From the NCBI RefSeq assembly GCF_000767465.1, contig NZ_CP009291.1:558001-622000 (forward strand): a stretch of DNA of 64,000 nt. The letters run 5' to 3'. The notes below the pieces were generated by a model, which was not told where the DNA came from, ran no database searches, and saw nothing but the letters and a program-made list of their open reading frames with translations. The DNA comes from Novosphingobium pentaromativorans US6-1. GTDB lineage: Bacteria; Pseudomonadota; Alphaproteobacteria; Sphingomonadales; Sphingomonadaceae. This document shows, one piece after another, positions 8,176-20,517 of this stretch (positions within the stretch are counted from its first letter, which is position 1; each line of letters starts with the position of its first letter). The translations under genes were made by a program, and so were the position numbers.

Positions 8176-9702
8176 TCAGAGACAGGCTTCCAGATAGGCC
8201 TGGTCGAAGCCGAACTGGCGCGCCTTTTCCAGCGTATAGGGGCGCAGGCCGGATGCGCGGAACTCGCCCAGGATCTTGCCGTCCTCGGTTTCGTCCAGAT
8301 ACTCGAACTTGAAGAGTTCCTGGGTGACGATGACGTCGCCTTCCATACCGATCACCTCGGTGATGTTGGTGGTGCGGCGCGAACCGTCGCGCAGGCGCTT
8401 CACCTGAACGATCAGGTCCACCGATTCGGCGATCTGGCGGCTGATGGCTTCCTTCGGGATCTTGATGTCGCCCATCAGGATCATGTTTTCCATACGGCCA
8501 AGGCATTCGCGCGGAGAGTTCGCGTGGAGCGTACACATCGAGCCGTCGTGGCCGGTATTCATGGCGGCGAGCAGGTCGAAGCACTCGGCGCCGCGAATTT
8601 CGCCCAGGATGATGCGGTCAGGTCGCATACGCAGGGCGTTCTTGACCAGATCGCCGATAGTGATCGCGCCCTGGCCTTCCAGGTTCGGCGGGCGGGTTTC
8701 GAGCGGCAGCCAGTGAGGCTGCTGCAGGCGAAGTTCGGCTGCGTCCTCGATGGTCAGAACGCGCTCGCCCGGATCGATCATCTTTGACAGCGCGTTCAGC
8801 ATCGTCGTCTTGCCCGAGCCGGTGCCGCCCGAGATGACCACGTTCATCCGGCAGGCGCCGGCGATCTTGAGGGCGGTCGCCATCTTCTCGCTCATCGAAC
8901 CGAAGTCCTTGAGCATGTCGATGGTGATGGGCTTCTCGGAGAACTTGCGGATCGAGATGGCGGTGCCGCGCAGCGAGAGCGGTGGCACGATAACGTTGAC
9001 GCGGCTGCCGTCCTTGAGGCGGGCGTCGGCCAGCGGGGTGGTCTGGTCGACGCGGCGGCCGACCTGGTTGACGATGCGCTGGGCGATCTGGAACAAGTGC
9101 TGCTCGTCGCGGAACTTGGTCTGCGCGAGCTGCAGCTTGCCATTCTTTTCGATGTAGGTCTGGTTCGGACCGTTGACCATGATGTCCGAGACGTCGGGGT
9201 CGTTCAGCAGTTCTTCGAGCGGACCAAAGCCGAGCAGCTCGTCGATCAGAACCTTTTCCAGCGCGAACTGCTCGCGGCGGTTGAAGGTGATCTTCAGTTC
9301 GGCGAGCACTTCGATGATGATCGGGCGGAATTCTTCCGACAGCTCGTCCTTGGTCAGCGTCGCTGCCGCCTCGGGATCGACGCGCTCGAGCAGGCGCGGA
9401 AGGACCTGTTCCTTGATCTTGTGGATCGAGGCTTCGAAGCCGTTCTGCTCGACCTGTTCGTGGACGGCATTGGCGCGGTCGGCGAGCCGCGACATTGCAT
9501 CTTCGCGCATCGGCGGGACCGAGGGGCCTGCGCCCGGCAGTGGCGGAAACTGGTCGCCGCCCGGCACGGGCGCACCGCCGTGTGCCGGAGGAGGGGCCTT
9601 TTCCGCTGCCGAACCGCCCTTGATGGGCTTGGCCACGCCGAAGGCAGGACGGGCTCCCTGGCCCATGCCACCAATACCGTTCCGCCGCCCGAATGCGCTC
9701 AT
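8176..9702 (-). CDS. cpaF: Flp/tad pilus assembly ATPase CpaF (TadA), VirB11-type
   Basis: Hexameric secretion ATPase of the tad (tight adherence) pilus machinery, acting at the cytoplasmic face of the inner membrane. It is 508 residues. An N-terminal Gly/Pro-rich linker (residues 1-65) precedes the PAS-like N-domain and the RecA-like core, with the Walker A motif GGTGSGKTT at about 292-300 and ILGEIRGAECFDLLAAMNTGH containing the Asp/His-box region. No other cpa/tad genes are nearby, so its partners must lie elsewhere. The gene is flanked by intergenic DNA on both sides and seems to be a single-gene unit. Confidence 0.93.
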   Translation of the reverse strand: MSAFGRRNGIGGMGQGARPAFGVAKPIKGGSAAEKAPPPAHGGAPVPGGDQFPPLPGAGPSVPPMREDAMSRLADRANAVHEQVEQNGFEASIHKIKEQVLPRLLERVDPEAAATLTKDELSEEFRPIIIEVLAELKITFNRREQFALEKVLIDELLGFGPLEELLNDPDVSDIMVNGPNQTYIEKNGKLQLAQTKFRDEQHLFQIAQRIVNQVGRRVDQTTPLADARLKDGSRVNVIVPPLSLRGTAISIRKFSEKPITIDMLKDFGSMSEKMATALKIAGACRMNVVISGGTGSGKTTMLNALSKMIDPGERVLTIEDAAELRLQQPHWLPLETRPPNLEGQGAITIGDLVKNALRMRPDRIILGEIRGAECFDLLAAMNTGHDGSMCTLHANSPRECLGRMENMILMGDIKIPKEAISRQIAESVDLIVQVKRLRDGSRRTTNITEVIGMEGDVIVTQELFKFEYLDETEDGKILGEFRASGLRPYTLEKARQFGFDQAYLEACL

Positions 9703-9893
9703 GAAACTTCCAACCCTGCCAGCGCCCGCATCATTGTTGCGGGCCTAATCCCTTGCGATGGGTTCGAAGATTAAGGTTGAAACTTTGATAACTTCCTAAT
9801 GGTGGGAAAATCGATTGCGCGCCCGCGCGTAACTGCGGTCAGGCCCGATCCTGCCCTTGGCACGAAGGGAGGTAGAGCGTTAGACTGACCTCG

Positions 9894-10172
9894 ATGGCTT
9901 CGGATCCGCTTCAGTGCTGGCTGTGTGCTCGCCCTCTGGGACGGCGCGTGGAATGGCACCATCCCGTACCCAGGAGCCGCGGCGGTAGGGAGACCGTGCC
10001 GGTTCATCCGATCTGCCACCGCACTATCCACGCAACATTCAGCAATGTCGAACTCGCCCGCCATGGGCACGATGGTGAGGCGCTTCGATCGTCTCCCGCG
10101 ATAGCGAGGTTCGTCTTGTGGGTAGCGCGCAAGCACCCGGACTTTCACGCGCCGACCGCCCGCAAGCGCTGA
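9894..10172 (+). CDS. Small HNH-type nuclease-fold protein
   Basis: A 92-residue protein with a zinc-finger-like HNH signature: CWLCARPLG, then EWHHPVPRSRGGRE and VHPICHRTIH. The two CxxC-like cysteine positions and the His-His, Arg-Gly-Gly and His-x2-Cys-His elements match the HNH endonuclease fold. Nothing else is attached, so its DNA target or whether it is active cannot be told. It converges on the atp operon, and the two share the bidirectional terminator at 10204-10242. Upstream bases 9703-9893 show nothing notable. Confidence 0.78.
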   Translation: MASDPLQCWLCARPLGRRVEWHHPVPRSRGGRETVPVHPICHRTIHATFSNVELARHGHDGEALRSSPAIARFVLWVARKHPDFHAPTARKR

Positions 10173-10203
10173 CGGGCGGGGCGCCAGCCCGCAACTCACA
10201 ACG

Positions 10204-10242
10204 AAAAAGGGGCGCCGCCGATTGTCGGCGACGCCCCTTTTT
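10204..10242. terminator. Bidirectional Rho-independent terminator between HNH gene and atpC
   Basis: An A-run, a GC-rich hairpin (GGGGCGCCGCCGA facing TCGGCGACGCCCC) and a T-run form a symmetric intrinsic terminator. It can stop transcription of the HNH gene on the plus strand and of the atpHAGDC operon on the minus strand. Confidence 0.9.
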
Positions 10243-10262
10243 GGCGTTTCTGGCTGCAGAGA

Positions 10263-10520
10263 TCAGCCTTCGACGTGTTCGGCGAGAACCGTCAGGCCCG
10301 CATCGCCGACTTCAGCGAAGCCGCCGGTAATGATGATCTCTTCCGGAGCACCGTTCTCGGTCCGGTAGACCTTGAGGGCGCCGTCGGCGACCGTCGACAT
10401 GAAGGGCGCATGGCCCGCCAGCACGCCGAACTCGCCTTCCGTGCCGGGGACGACCACCATGTGGACGTCCTCCGAGCGGACGAGCTTCGCCGGCGTAACG
10501 AGTTCGAAGTGCAGAGCCAT
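10263..10520 (-). CDS. atpC: ATP synthase F1 epsilon subunit (short form)
   Basis: Epsilon subunit of the F1 rotor stalk, 85 residues. The beta-sandwich N-terminal domain is present ([36 protein letters not shown]). The two-helix C-terminal domain found in E. coli epsilon (about 139 residues) is absent, so this protein cannot give the usual epsilon-type self-inhibition. In alphaproteobacteria a separate zeta subunit is known to take that role; no zeta gene is in the window. It is the last gene of the operon, five bases after atpD. Confidence 0.94.
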   Translation of the reverse strand: MALHFELVTPAKLVRSEDVHMVVVPGTEGEFGVLAGHAPFMSTVADGALKVYRTENGAPEEIIITGGFAEVGDAGLTVLAEHVEG

Positions 10521-10525
10521 GAGAC

Positions 10526-12007
<1,482 letters not shown>

Positions 12008-12883
12008 TTAGAGCGCTTCCGCGCCCGCGATGATTTCGACGAGTTCGGTGGTAATCGCGGCCTGGCGGCTGCGGTTGTACTGGATGGTAAGCTTGTTGAT
12101 CAAGTCGCCAGCGTTGCGGGTCGCGTTGTCCATGGCGGTCATGGACGCACCCTGTTCGGAAGCGGCGTTCTCAAGCAGCGCGCCGAAGATCTGCGTGCGC
12201 AGATAGCGCGGCAGCAGGGCAGCGAGGATGTCTTCCTCGTCAGGCTCGTACTCGACCACGGCATCGCTCTCGGCCACCGCCGCCTTGGGGGCAGGGACAG
12301 GAATGATCTGCTGGCTGGTCGGCTCCTGGACGAGCGCCGAGCGGAACTTCGAATAGAACAGGTGCGCAATGTCGAACTGACCGTCCTCGTACATCGCGAC
12401 GAGTTCGTTCGCGACCTTTTCGGCCTCGTTGAAGCCCGGATCGCGCACGTCGGTGGTGTCGAACATCTTGGCGATCTGCTTGGGGTACTCGCGCTTGATT
12501 ACCGCGCGACCCTTGCGGCCGACGAGGTAGAACAGCACGGTCTTGCCCTGCGCTTCCAGTTCCTGCGCCTTGACGCGGGCCGCCTTGACGATGTTCGCGT
12601 TGAACGCGCCGCACAGGCCCTTGTCGGAGTTCGCGACGACGAGCAGGTGGACCTGGTCGCTGCCGGTACCGGCGAGCAGCTTGGGGCTGTTGTCGCTGAC
12701 CGTGATCTTGCCGGCGAGCGAGCCCATCACCTCGGCGAGGCGCGAAGCGTAGGGACGTGCGGACTCGGCCGCCGCCTGCGCCTTGCGCAGCTTGGCCGCG
12801 GCGACCATCTGCTTGGCCTTGGTGATCTTCTGGGTCGATTTGACCGAGTTGATGCGGCCTTTGAGTTCCTTGAGCGAAGCCAC
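12008..12883 (-). CDS. atpG: ATP synthase F1 gamma subunit
   Basis: Central rotor shaft of F1, 291 residues. The N-terminal helix [20 protein letters not shown] and the C-terminal helix [20 protein letters not shown] are the conserved coiled-coil parts. The middle has the Rossmann-like domain with [13 protein letters not shown]. It sits between atpA and atpD in the standard order and is preceded by a GAGAG-type ribosome binding site in a 66-base spacer. Confidence 0.97.
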   Translation of the reverse strand: MASLKELKGRINSVKSTQKITKAKQMVAAAKLRKAQAAAESARPYASRLAEVMGSLAGKITVSDNSPKLLAGTGSDQVHLLVVANSDKGLCGAFNANIVKAARVKAQELEAQGKTVLFYLVGRKGRAVIKREYPKQIAKMFDTTDVRDPGFNEAEKVANELVAMYEDGQFDIAHLFYSKFRSALVQEPTSQQIIPVPAPKAAVAESDAVVEYEPDEEDILAALLPRYLRTQIFGALLENAASEQGASMTAMDNATRNAGDLINKLTIQYNRSRQAAITTELVEIIAGAEAL

Positions 12884-12949
12884 TCGTTTCTCTCCTTTTT
12901 CCGCCCCGGTTGCCGGATTGGCGAACCGGAACGGAAGGTCAGGTCAATC

Positions 12950-15047
<2,098 letters not shown>

Positions 15048-15277
15048 GCGTGTTCTTTCCTTACATCGGGTGGGCTGGGGCACTGTTACGGACATGCGCA
15101 AGTAACGCACCCCCCGGCCCGCAGACGGGGCGCGCATAGCGACGATATTGTCATGATGCAAGGCACCCGAAGGTAATCGGAGTCAATGCTGCGAAAAGCG
15201 GTTTAAAAGCAAGGCGCGGGAAGCGGCGGTTCTGCAAGCGCGCAATTATGAGGCAAACAGCCGTGGAGTTGCATGCG

Positions 15278-15757
15278 ATGAAGTACCGAATCAAAGGTCT
15301 GCCGAGAACTACTTTCGCCTCATATTTTACCATGAACGCCCAGGAATTGGCTCAGATTGGGGCCTTGCGCCTGGTTGCCGACAAGGATCGGGGTTTCCCG
15401 TGCCGGGTCAGCCTGCGCGATGCCGACAAGGGTGAAAGCGTGCTCCTGCTCAATTATGTGAGCCATCCGGTGGATAATCCCTATCGAAGCGCTCATGCGA
15501 TATTCGTTCGCGAGCTTGCAGAGGAGCCTGAACCCTATGTCGATTGCCTGCCTCCGGTCTTTGCTGGACGGCATCTTTCGCTGAGGGGATTCGCGAAGGG
15601 CGGCCTGATGGTCGATGCCCTGCTTGCCGCCCCGGGATTGGTGGAGGAGGGGATCGAGCGCCTCTTCGCCAACAGCGAGGTGGCTTGCATCCATGCGCAC
15701 AATGCCGCCTATGGTTGTTTCGCAGCGCGTATCGAGCGCCATGGAGCGTATCAGTGA
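15278..15757 (+). CDS. DUF1203 domain-containing protein
   Basis: A 159-residue soluble protein beginning MKYRIKGLPRTTF, with the conserved blocks PCRVSLRDADKGESVLLLNY and HAIFVREL that mark DUF1203. The function of this family is not known. The ATG at 15278 has GGAG nine bases upstream. The last codon overlaps the ada start by four bases (GTGA), so the two proteins are translationally coupled, which hints at a link with alkylation repair but does not show one. Confidence 0.85.
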   Translation: MKYRIKGLPRTTFASYFTMNAQELAQIGALRLVADKDRGFPCRVSLRDADKGESVLLLNYVSHPVDNPYRSAHAIFVRELAEEPEPYVDCLPPVFAGRHLSLRGFAKGGLMVDALLAAPGLVEEGIERLFANSEVACIHAHNAAYGCFAARIERHGAYQ

Positions 15758-16806
15758 CTCTTGTCGAAGCCGGATTGGACGAGGAGCGCGCCTGGCAGGC
15801 GGTGATCGAGCGCGACCGCAAGTTCGACGGGCGCTTCGTGACCGGGGTTCTCTCGACCGGGATCTATTGTCGTCCGTCGTGTTCGGCGCGACACCCCCAC
15901 AGGGAGAACGTGCGGTTCTTCGAGGGGCCTCGCTCGGCTGAGGCGGCTGGACTTCGCCCCTGCCTGCGCTGTCGGCCCGCAGAGGTCTCGCGCGATGAAG
16001 AGGCGGTCAGAGTAGCCGTCGGCCGAATCAAGGAGGCGGAGCAGGCGCCCTCTCTGGAGGAGCTAGCAGGGCTGACCGGATATAGCCCGACCCATTTCCA
16101 GCGTCTGTTCAAGCGGGCGGTCGGCTTGTCGCCGGCAGCCTACGCCCGCGCACTGAAGCTGCGCAGGGCCGGCGATGCCATGAGCGAGGGCGCGAATGTG
16201 ACGCAGGCCATCTACGAGGCGGGTTTCGGAGCGTCCTCGCGATTCTACGAAGCCAGCGAGGGAAAGCTGGGCATGAGCCCATCGGCATGGCGCGATGGGG
16301 GCAAGGGCGTGACGATCCGCTGGGCGGTAGTTCCCACAAGCCTTGGCGAGATGCTGGTTGCCGCCACGGCCAAGGGCGTGTGCCGCCTGTCCTTCGCTGA
16401 AGGGCGCGGGGATCTGGCCGCGCGGTTCCCGAACGCCATGCTGGTGGAAGGCGGCGAAGAATTTGCCGCACTGCTGCGCGAGGTCGTCGCGGCCGTCGAG
16501 CAGCCCGGCGATTCCCGCAGCATTCCCATCGACGTGCAGGGCACGGCCTTTCAGGAGGCGGTCTGGCGGGAACTGCAACGCATACCTGCGGGTGAGACGC
16601 GCACATATGCGCAGATCGCGGCGGCCATCGGCAAGCCCGGGGCAGTGCGCGCGGCGGGCTCCGCCAATGGCGCGAACAATGTGGCGGTGCTCATTCCCTG
16701 CCACCGGGTGATACGCTCCGACGGTTCACTGGGCGGATATGCCTATGGCGAGGCGATCAAGCGCGAACTGCTCAAGCGCGAGCACGATGCGCAGGGCCAG
16801 GGCTAG
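15754..16806 (+). CDS. ada: Bifunctional methylphosphotriester/O6-methylguanine DNA methyltransferase and regulator Ada
   Basis: A 350-residue repair protein and activator of the adaptive response. The N-terminal zinc domain has Cys39, Cys43, Cys70 and Cys73 (YCRPSCSAR, PCLRC), matching Cys38/42/69/72 of E. coli; Cys39 would be the phosphotriester methyl acceptor. An AraC-type helix-turn-helix follows (TGYSPTHFQRLFKRAVG). The C-terminal methyltransferase domain has the acceptor Cys316 in IPCHRVIRSDG. The GTG start at 15754 overlaps the DUF1203 stop. The gene ends one base before the convergent priA stop. Confidence 0.95.
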   Translation: MTLVEAGLDEERAWQAVIERDRKFDGRFVTGVLSTGIYCRPSCSARHPHRENVRFFEGPRSAEAAGLRPCLRCRPAEVSRDEEAVRVAVGRIKEAEQAPSLEELAGLTGYSPTHFQRLFKRAVGLSPAAYARALKLRRAGDAMSEGANVTQAIYEAGFGASSRFYEASEGKLGMSPSAWRDGGKGVTIRWAVVPTSLGEMLVAATAKGVCRLSFAEGRGDLAARFPNAMLVEGGEEFAALLREVVAAVEQPGDSRSIPIDVQGTAFQEAVWRELQRIPAGETRTYAQIAAAIGKPGAVRAAGSANGANNVAVLIPCHRVIRSDGSLGGYAYGEAIKRELLKREHDAQGQG

Positions 16807-16807
16807 C

Positions 16808-18973
16808 TCACACGAAGCTGTAGGGGTCGATGTCGATGTGGACCCGCACGCCGCGCGGGAATTCCAGCGGATCGAGCCATTCGCGCAAGTAGCGCTGCAG
16901 TTCGGCCGAGCGCCGCGCGTTGATGAGAAGGCGGAAGCGGTGGCGTCCGCGCAGCAGCGAAAGCGGGGCAGGTGCGGGGCCGAGGACGAGCATGTCCGGG
17001 TGGTCGGGCGCGGTGCCGCCGATGGCACGGGCGGCGGACTGCGCTTCTGAAAGATCTTCCGACGAAACGATGATGGCGGCCCAGCGCCCGAACGGCGGCG
17101 CGCCCGCATCGCGGCGCGCTTCGGTTTCCGCAGCGTAGAAGGCGTCGCGGTCTCCCGCGGCCAGCGCGGCGATCACCGAGGCCTCCGGATGGCGGGTCTG
17201 GATCAGCACTTCGCCAGGCTTCTCGCCGCGTCCGGCGCGCCCGGCGACTTGTGCGACCTGCTGGTAGGTCCGCTCCGCCGCGCGCAAGTCCCCGCCTTCT
17301 AGGCCCAGATCGGCATCGACGACCCCGACCAGCGTCAGTTCGGGAAAGTGATAGCCCTTGGTGACAAGCTGCGTGCCGATGATCACATCGATCGCGCGCC
17401 CCTCGGCCATGGCCACGAATTCGGCGATGGCCTCGGGATTGTTCATCGTGTCCGAAGTGACCAGCGCGGTGCGGGCCTCGGGCAGGATCTCGGCGACCTC
17501 GTCGGCAATCCGCTCGACGCCCGGCCCGCACGCGACGAGGCAGTCGGCGGTCCCGCAATCGGGACAGGCCTCGGGTACCGGCGTCTCGTGCCCGCAGTGA
17601 TGGCAGGCGAGGCGCTGCGAGAAGCGGTGCTCGACCAGCCAGGCGGTGCAGTTCGGGCACTGGAAGCGGTAGCCGCAATTGCGGCACAAGGTGAGCGGGG
17701 CATAGCCGCGCCGATTGAGGAACAGCAGCGACTGTTCGCCGCGCGCCAGCCGCTCCTTCATTTCATCGACAAGGCGCGGCGCGAGCCAGCGGCCGCGCTC
17801 GGGCGGCTCCTTGCGCAAGTCGAGAATGTTGATCTGCGGCAGCGTTGCACCGCCGAAGCGGTCGGGCAGCTCGATCTTGCGATAGACCCCCGCCTCGGCA
17901 AGCTGCATCGATTCGAGCGCGGGTGTCGCGCTGGCCAGAATGACCGGGATCTGCTCGAACTTGGCGCGGATCACGGCGACGTCGCGGGCATTGTAGCGCA
18001 CGCCGTCGTCCTGCTTGAAGGAAACCTCGTGGGCCTCGTCGACGACGATCAGCCCGAGCTTTGGGTAAGGCAGGAACAGCGCCGAGCGCGCGCCGACCAC
18101 GACCTGGGCATCGCCGAGAGCGATCGCGCGCCAGGCGCGGCGGCGTTCGCTGGCCTTCAGCGAGGAGTGCCACTGCACGGGCGAGACCCCGAAGCGCTGC
18201 TCGAAGCGGCGCAGAAAGTTCTCGGTCAGGGCGATCTCGGGCAGGAGCACGAGGATCTGCCGGCCTTCGCGGATCGCCTCGGCCACGGCTTCGAAATAGG
18301 TTTCGGTCTTGCCCGAGCCGGTCACACCGTCGAGCAGGAACGGGGCGAACTTGCGGGCCTTCACCGCGTCCACGAAAGTGTCGGCGGCCTTGCGCTGGCC
18401 TTCGCTGAGTTTCGGCTGATCGAAATCGGGCCGGGCCGGGGGATAGGGCCTGTCGAGATCCACGGTTACCGGTTCCAGCAGACCTGCGCCCACCATGCCG
18501 CGCAGGACGCCCTCGGATACGCTGGCCAGCTCTGCCAGCTCGCGGATCGATGCCTGTTCACCCTGCAAGGCATCGAGCGCTGCTGCACGCTGGGGTGTCA
18601 GGCGAGCGGGCTCCTCCCCGGTCAGGCGATATTCGGTCGTGGTGCCGCCGCCGCGCAGCGCCGCGCTGCTGCCCAGCGCCATGCGGGCGACGGATGAAAG
18701 CTGCGCACAGTAGTAGTCGGCCGTCCACTCGATCAGGCGGCGCAGCCGGGCGGGCAGGGGCGGTACCGGCAGCACTTCCAGAAGCGGGCGCAGCTTCGCC
18801 TCGGGCACTTCCTGTGCGGTCAGGCGTTCCGGTTCCCAGACTATGCCGAGTACCTGCCGCGGACCGAGCGGACCTACGACCACGGAGCCGGGCTCCACGG
18901 TCATCCCTTCGGGAACGCGATAGTCGAGGACGCCCAGCGCGGCGTTGAAGACAAGGAGTCGGACACGGTTCAT
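16808..18973 (-). CDS. priA: Primosomal protein N' (replication restart helicase PriA)
   Basis: Superfamily 2 DNA helicase of 721 residues that restarts collapsed replication forks. In order: an N-terminal 3'-end-binding domain (VRLLVFNAALGVLDYRVPEG), Walker A GVTGSGKTETY, Walker B VVDEAHE, a zinc-binding insertion with four CxxC pairs (CRNCGY, CPNC, CHHCG, CPDCG), and the C-terminal helicase lobe ending in DPYSFV. Of the possible starts, ATG at 18973 (MNRVRLLVF) fits the family length; an ATG four codons earlier is also possible. It is divergent from the DUF4197 lipoprotein. Confidence 0.95.
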   Translation of the reverse strand: MNRVRLLVFNAALGVLDYRVPEGMTVEPGSVVVGPLGPRQVLGIVWEPERLTAQEVPEAKLRPLLEVLPVPPLPARLRRLIEWTADYYCAQLSSVARMALGSSAALRGGGTTTEYRLTGEEPARLTPQRAAALDALQGEQASIRELAELASVSEGVLRGMVGAGLLEPVTVDLDRPYPPARPDFDQPKLSEGQRKAADTFVDAVKARKFAPFLLDGVTGSGKTETYFEAVAEAIREGRQILVLLPEIALTENFLRRFEQRFGVSPVQWHSSLKASERRRAWRAIALGDAQVVVGARSALFLPYPKLGLIVVDEAHEVSFKQDDGVRYNARDVAVIRAKFEQIPVILASATPALESMQLAEAGVYRKIELPDRFGGATLPQINILDLRKEPPERGRWLAPRLVDEMKERLARGEQSLLFLNRRGYAPLTLCRNCGYRFQCPNCTAWLVEHRFSQRLACHHCGHETPVPEACPDCGTADCLVACGPGVERIADEVAEILPEARTALVTSDTMNNPEAIAEFVAMAEGRAIDVIIGTQLVTKGYHFPELTLVGVVDADLGLEGGDLRAAERTYQQVAQVAGRAGRGEKPGEVLIQTRHPEASVIAALAAGDRDAFYAAETEARRDAGAPPFGRWAAIIVSSEDLSEAQSAARAIGGTAPDHPDMLVLGPAPAPLSLLRGRHRFRLLINARRSAELQRYLREWLDPLEFPRGVRVHIDIDPYSFV

Positions 18974-19070
18974 TTTCCGGGGCATATAGGCATCCGGTGC
19001 CGCGAAGGTGAAGGAGCATGCGACTGTGAATTGGGGATCGAACGAAATCGGGGGTGAACTGCAGTCGATC

Positions 19071-19733
19071 GTGACCGGGCGGCGCGCTATGTTGGGTGGC
19101 ATCCTAGCAGGCGCTGCGCTGACCTTGCCGGGGTGTGCCTCGCTCGGCCCGCCCAGCTATGTCGAAGTGGTGCGTCGGCTGCTCGAGGCATCTACCCGCC
19201 AGGCATTCGCCCGGCTGACCCAGCCGGACGGCTTCTGGGACAGCGCCGTGGCGCGGATCGACATGCCGGTGCTGTTCGGCAAGACCGGGACGCTGCTCTC
19301 GGGCATCCTGCGCAGCAACCTGTTCCGCGAAAAGCTGCAGCACCAGCTCAACAACCTGGCGGAGGACGGTGCGCGCAAGGCGGCGCCGGTGGTGGCCGAT
19401 GCGGTCCGTCGCATTTCGATCCCCGATGCCATAGCCCTGCTGCGCGCAGGCAAGTCCGGCGCGACGACCTACTTGCGCGACCAGATGGGCCCGGCGCTGG
19501 TCAACGCTATGATTCCCGAACTCGACCGGGTGATGCGCATTGCCGACGATCCGTTTCTCAGCGAAGCGATTTCCTCTCTGGCCGGCGTGAACATTGCCGA
19601 TGCAGCCCATGCCCTTGCCCTCGAGGCGGACAATGCGATCTGGTACGAGATCGGGGCGGCAGAAACGCAAATCCGAGAAAATCCGGAGTCGACCCACGAT
19701 CCGGTGCTGATTGCCGGGCTCAAGCTCCTGTAG
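19071..19733 (+). CDS. DUF4197 family lipoprotein
   Basis: About 220 residues. The N-terminus has a lipoprotein signal peptide, TGRRAMLGGILAGAALTLPG followed by Cys. The mature part has RRLLEASTRQAFARL and DAIALLRAGKSGATTYLRDQ, matching DUF4197. The start is uncertain: GTG at 19071 gives a compact signal peptide, ATG at 19089 and ATG at 19008 are alternatives. The function of the family is unknown; the protein is expected at a membrane facing the periplasm. The gap behind it (19734-19834) holds the repeats described separately. Confidence 0.8.
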   Translation: MTGRRAMLGGILAGAALTLPGCASLGPPSYVEVVRRLLEASTRQAFARLTQPDGFWDSAVARIDMPVLFGKTGTLLSGILRSNLFREKLQHQLNNLAEDGARKAAPVVADAVRRISIPDAIALLRAGKSGATTYLRDQMGPALVNAMIPELDRVMRIADDPFLSEAISSLAGVNIADAAHALALEADNAIWYEIGAAETQIRENPESTHDPVLIAGLKLL

Positions 19734-19739
19734 GCCTAG

Positions 19740-19806
19740 CCGCACGGGACGAGCTTCCCTATAGCGGCGCCAGAATCGCCGTATCGGGCCAGAATCGCCC
19801 GTGCGG
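19740..19806. repeat. Inverted and direct repeats in the leader of the transaldolase gene
   Basis: CCGCACGGG at 19740-19748 is matched exactly by its complement CCCGTGCGG at 19798-19806. Between the arms, CCAGAATCGCC occurs twice, at 19770-19780 and 19789-19799, a 19-base period. The arms could form a long-range stem about 30 bases before the fsa start; alternatively the direct repeats could be tandem binding sites. Function unknown. Confidence 0.55.
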
Positions 19807-19834
19807 CTCCCTGCCTTGCCGATAGGAACACGCC

Positions 19835-20485
19835 ATGAAGTTTTTCGTCGACACCGCCGACACTGCCGAGATTGCCGAGCTTGCCGAAACCGGCCTGCTG
19901 GACGGCGTTACCACCAATCCTTCGCTGATCGCCAAGTCCGGCCGTGACTTCATGGAAGTCACCAAGGAAATCTGCGGTCTCGTCGACGGTCCGGTTTCGG
20001 CCGAAGTCGTCGCTCTCGACCATGAAGGCATGATGCGCGAGGCCGAAATCCTGCGCAAGATCGCCGACAACGTGTGCATCAAGGTGCCGCTGACGATCGA
20101 CGGCCTGAAGACCTGCAAGAAGCTGACCTCGGACGGCACCATGGTCAACGTGACACTGTGCTTCTCGGCCAACCAGGCGCTGCTGGCCGCCAAGGCAGGT
20201 GCGAGCTTCATCTCGCCCTTCATCGGTCGCCACGACGATAACGGTCTCGACGGCATCGCGCTGATCGAGGACATCCGCCTGATCTACGACAACTACGCTT
20301 TCGAGACCGAGATTCTCGCTGCCTCGATCCGTCATCCGATCCACCTGCTGCAGTGCGCGAAGATCGGTGCCGACGTGGCGACGATGCCGCCTGCCGTCAT
20401 CAAGGGCCTGTTCAAGCACGTACTGACCGACAAGGGCATCGAAGGCTTCCTTGCCGACTGGGCGAAGACCGGCCAGACTATCTGA
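19835..20485 (+). CDS. fsa: Fructose-6-phosphate aldolase/transaldolase (short TalC/FSA type)
   Basis: A 216-residue class I aldolase of the small transaldolase group. [13 protein letters not shown] and GVTTNPSLI are family signatures, and the Schiff-base lysine is Lys83 in CIKVPLT. Members either move dihydroxyacetone units between sugar phosphates (pentose phosphate pathway) or act as fructose-6-phosphate aldolase; sequence alone does not separate the two. The ATG at 19835 lies after AGGAACACGCC. It lies 32 bases before cobT on the same strand. Confidence 0.93.
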   Translation: MKFFVDTADTAEIAELAETGLLDGVTTNPSLIAKSGRDFMEVTKEICGLVDGPVSAEVVALDHEGMMREAEILRKIADNVCIKVPLTIDGLKTCKKLTSDGTMVNVTLCFSANQALLAAKAGASFISPFIGRHDDNGLDGIALIEDIRLIYDNYAFETEILAASIRHPIHLLQCAKIGADVATMPPAVIKGLFKHVLTDKGIEGFLADWAKTGQTI

Positions 20486-20517
20486 GTATCCACCCTGTTT
20501 CCTAAGGTTCCTTCCCG

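Noticed and set aside
17348..18697. A 449-codon open frame antisense to priA
   Set aside because: In register with priA; no ribosome binding site or recognisable product.
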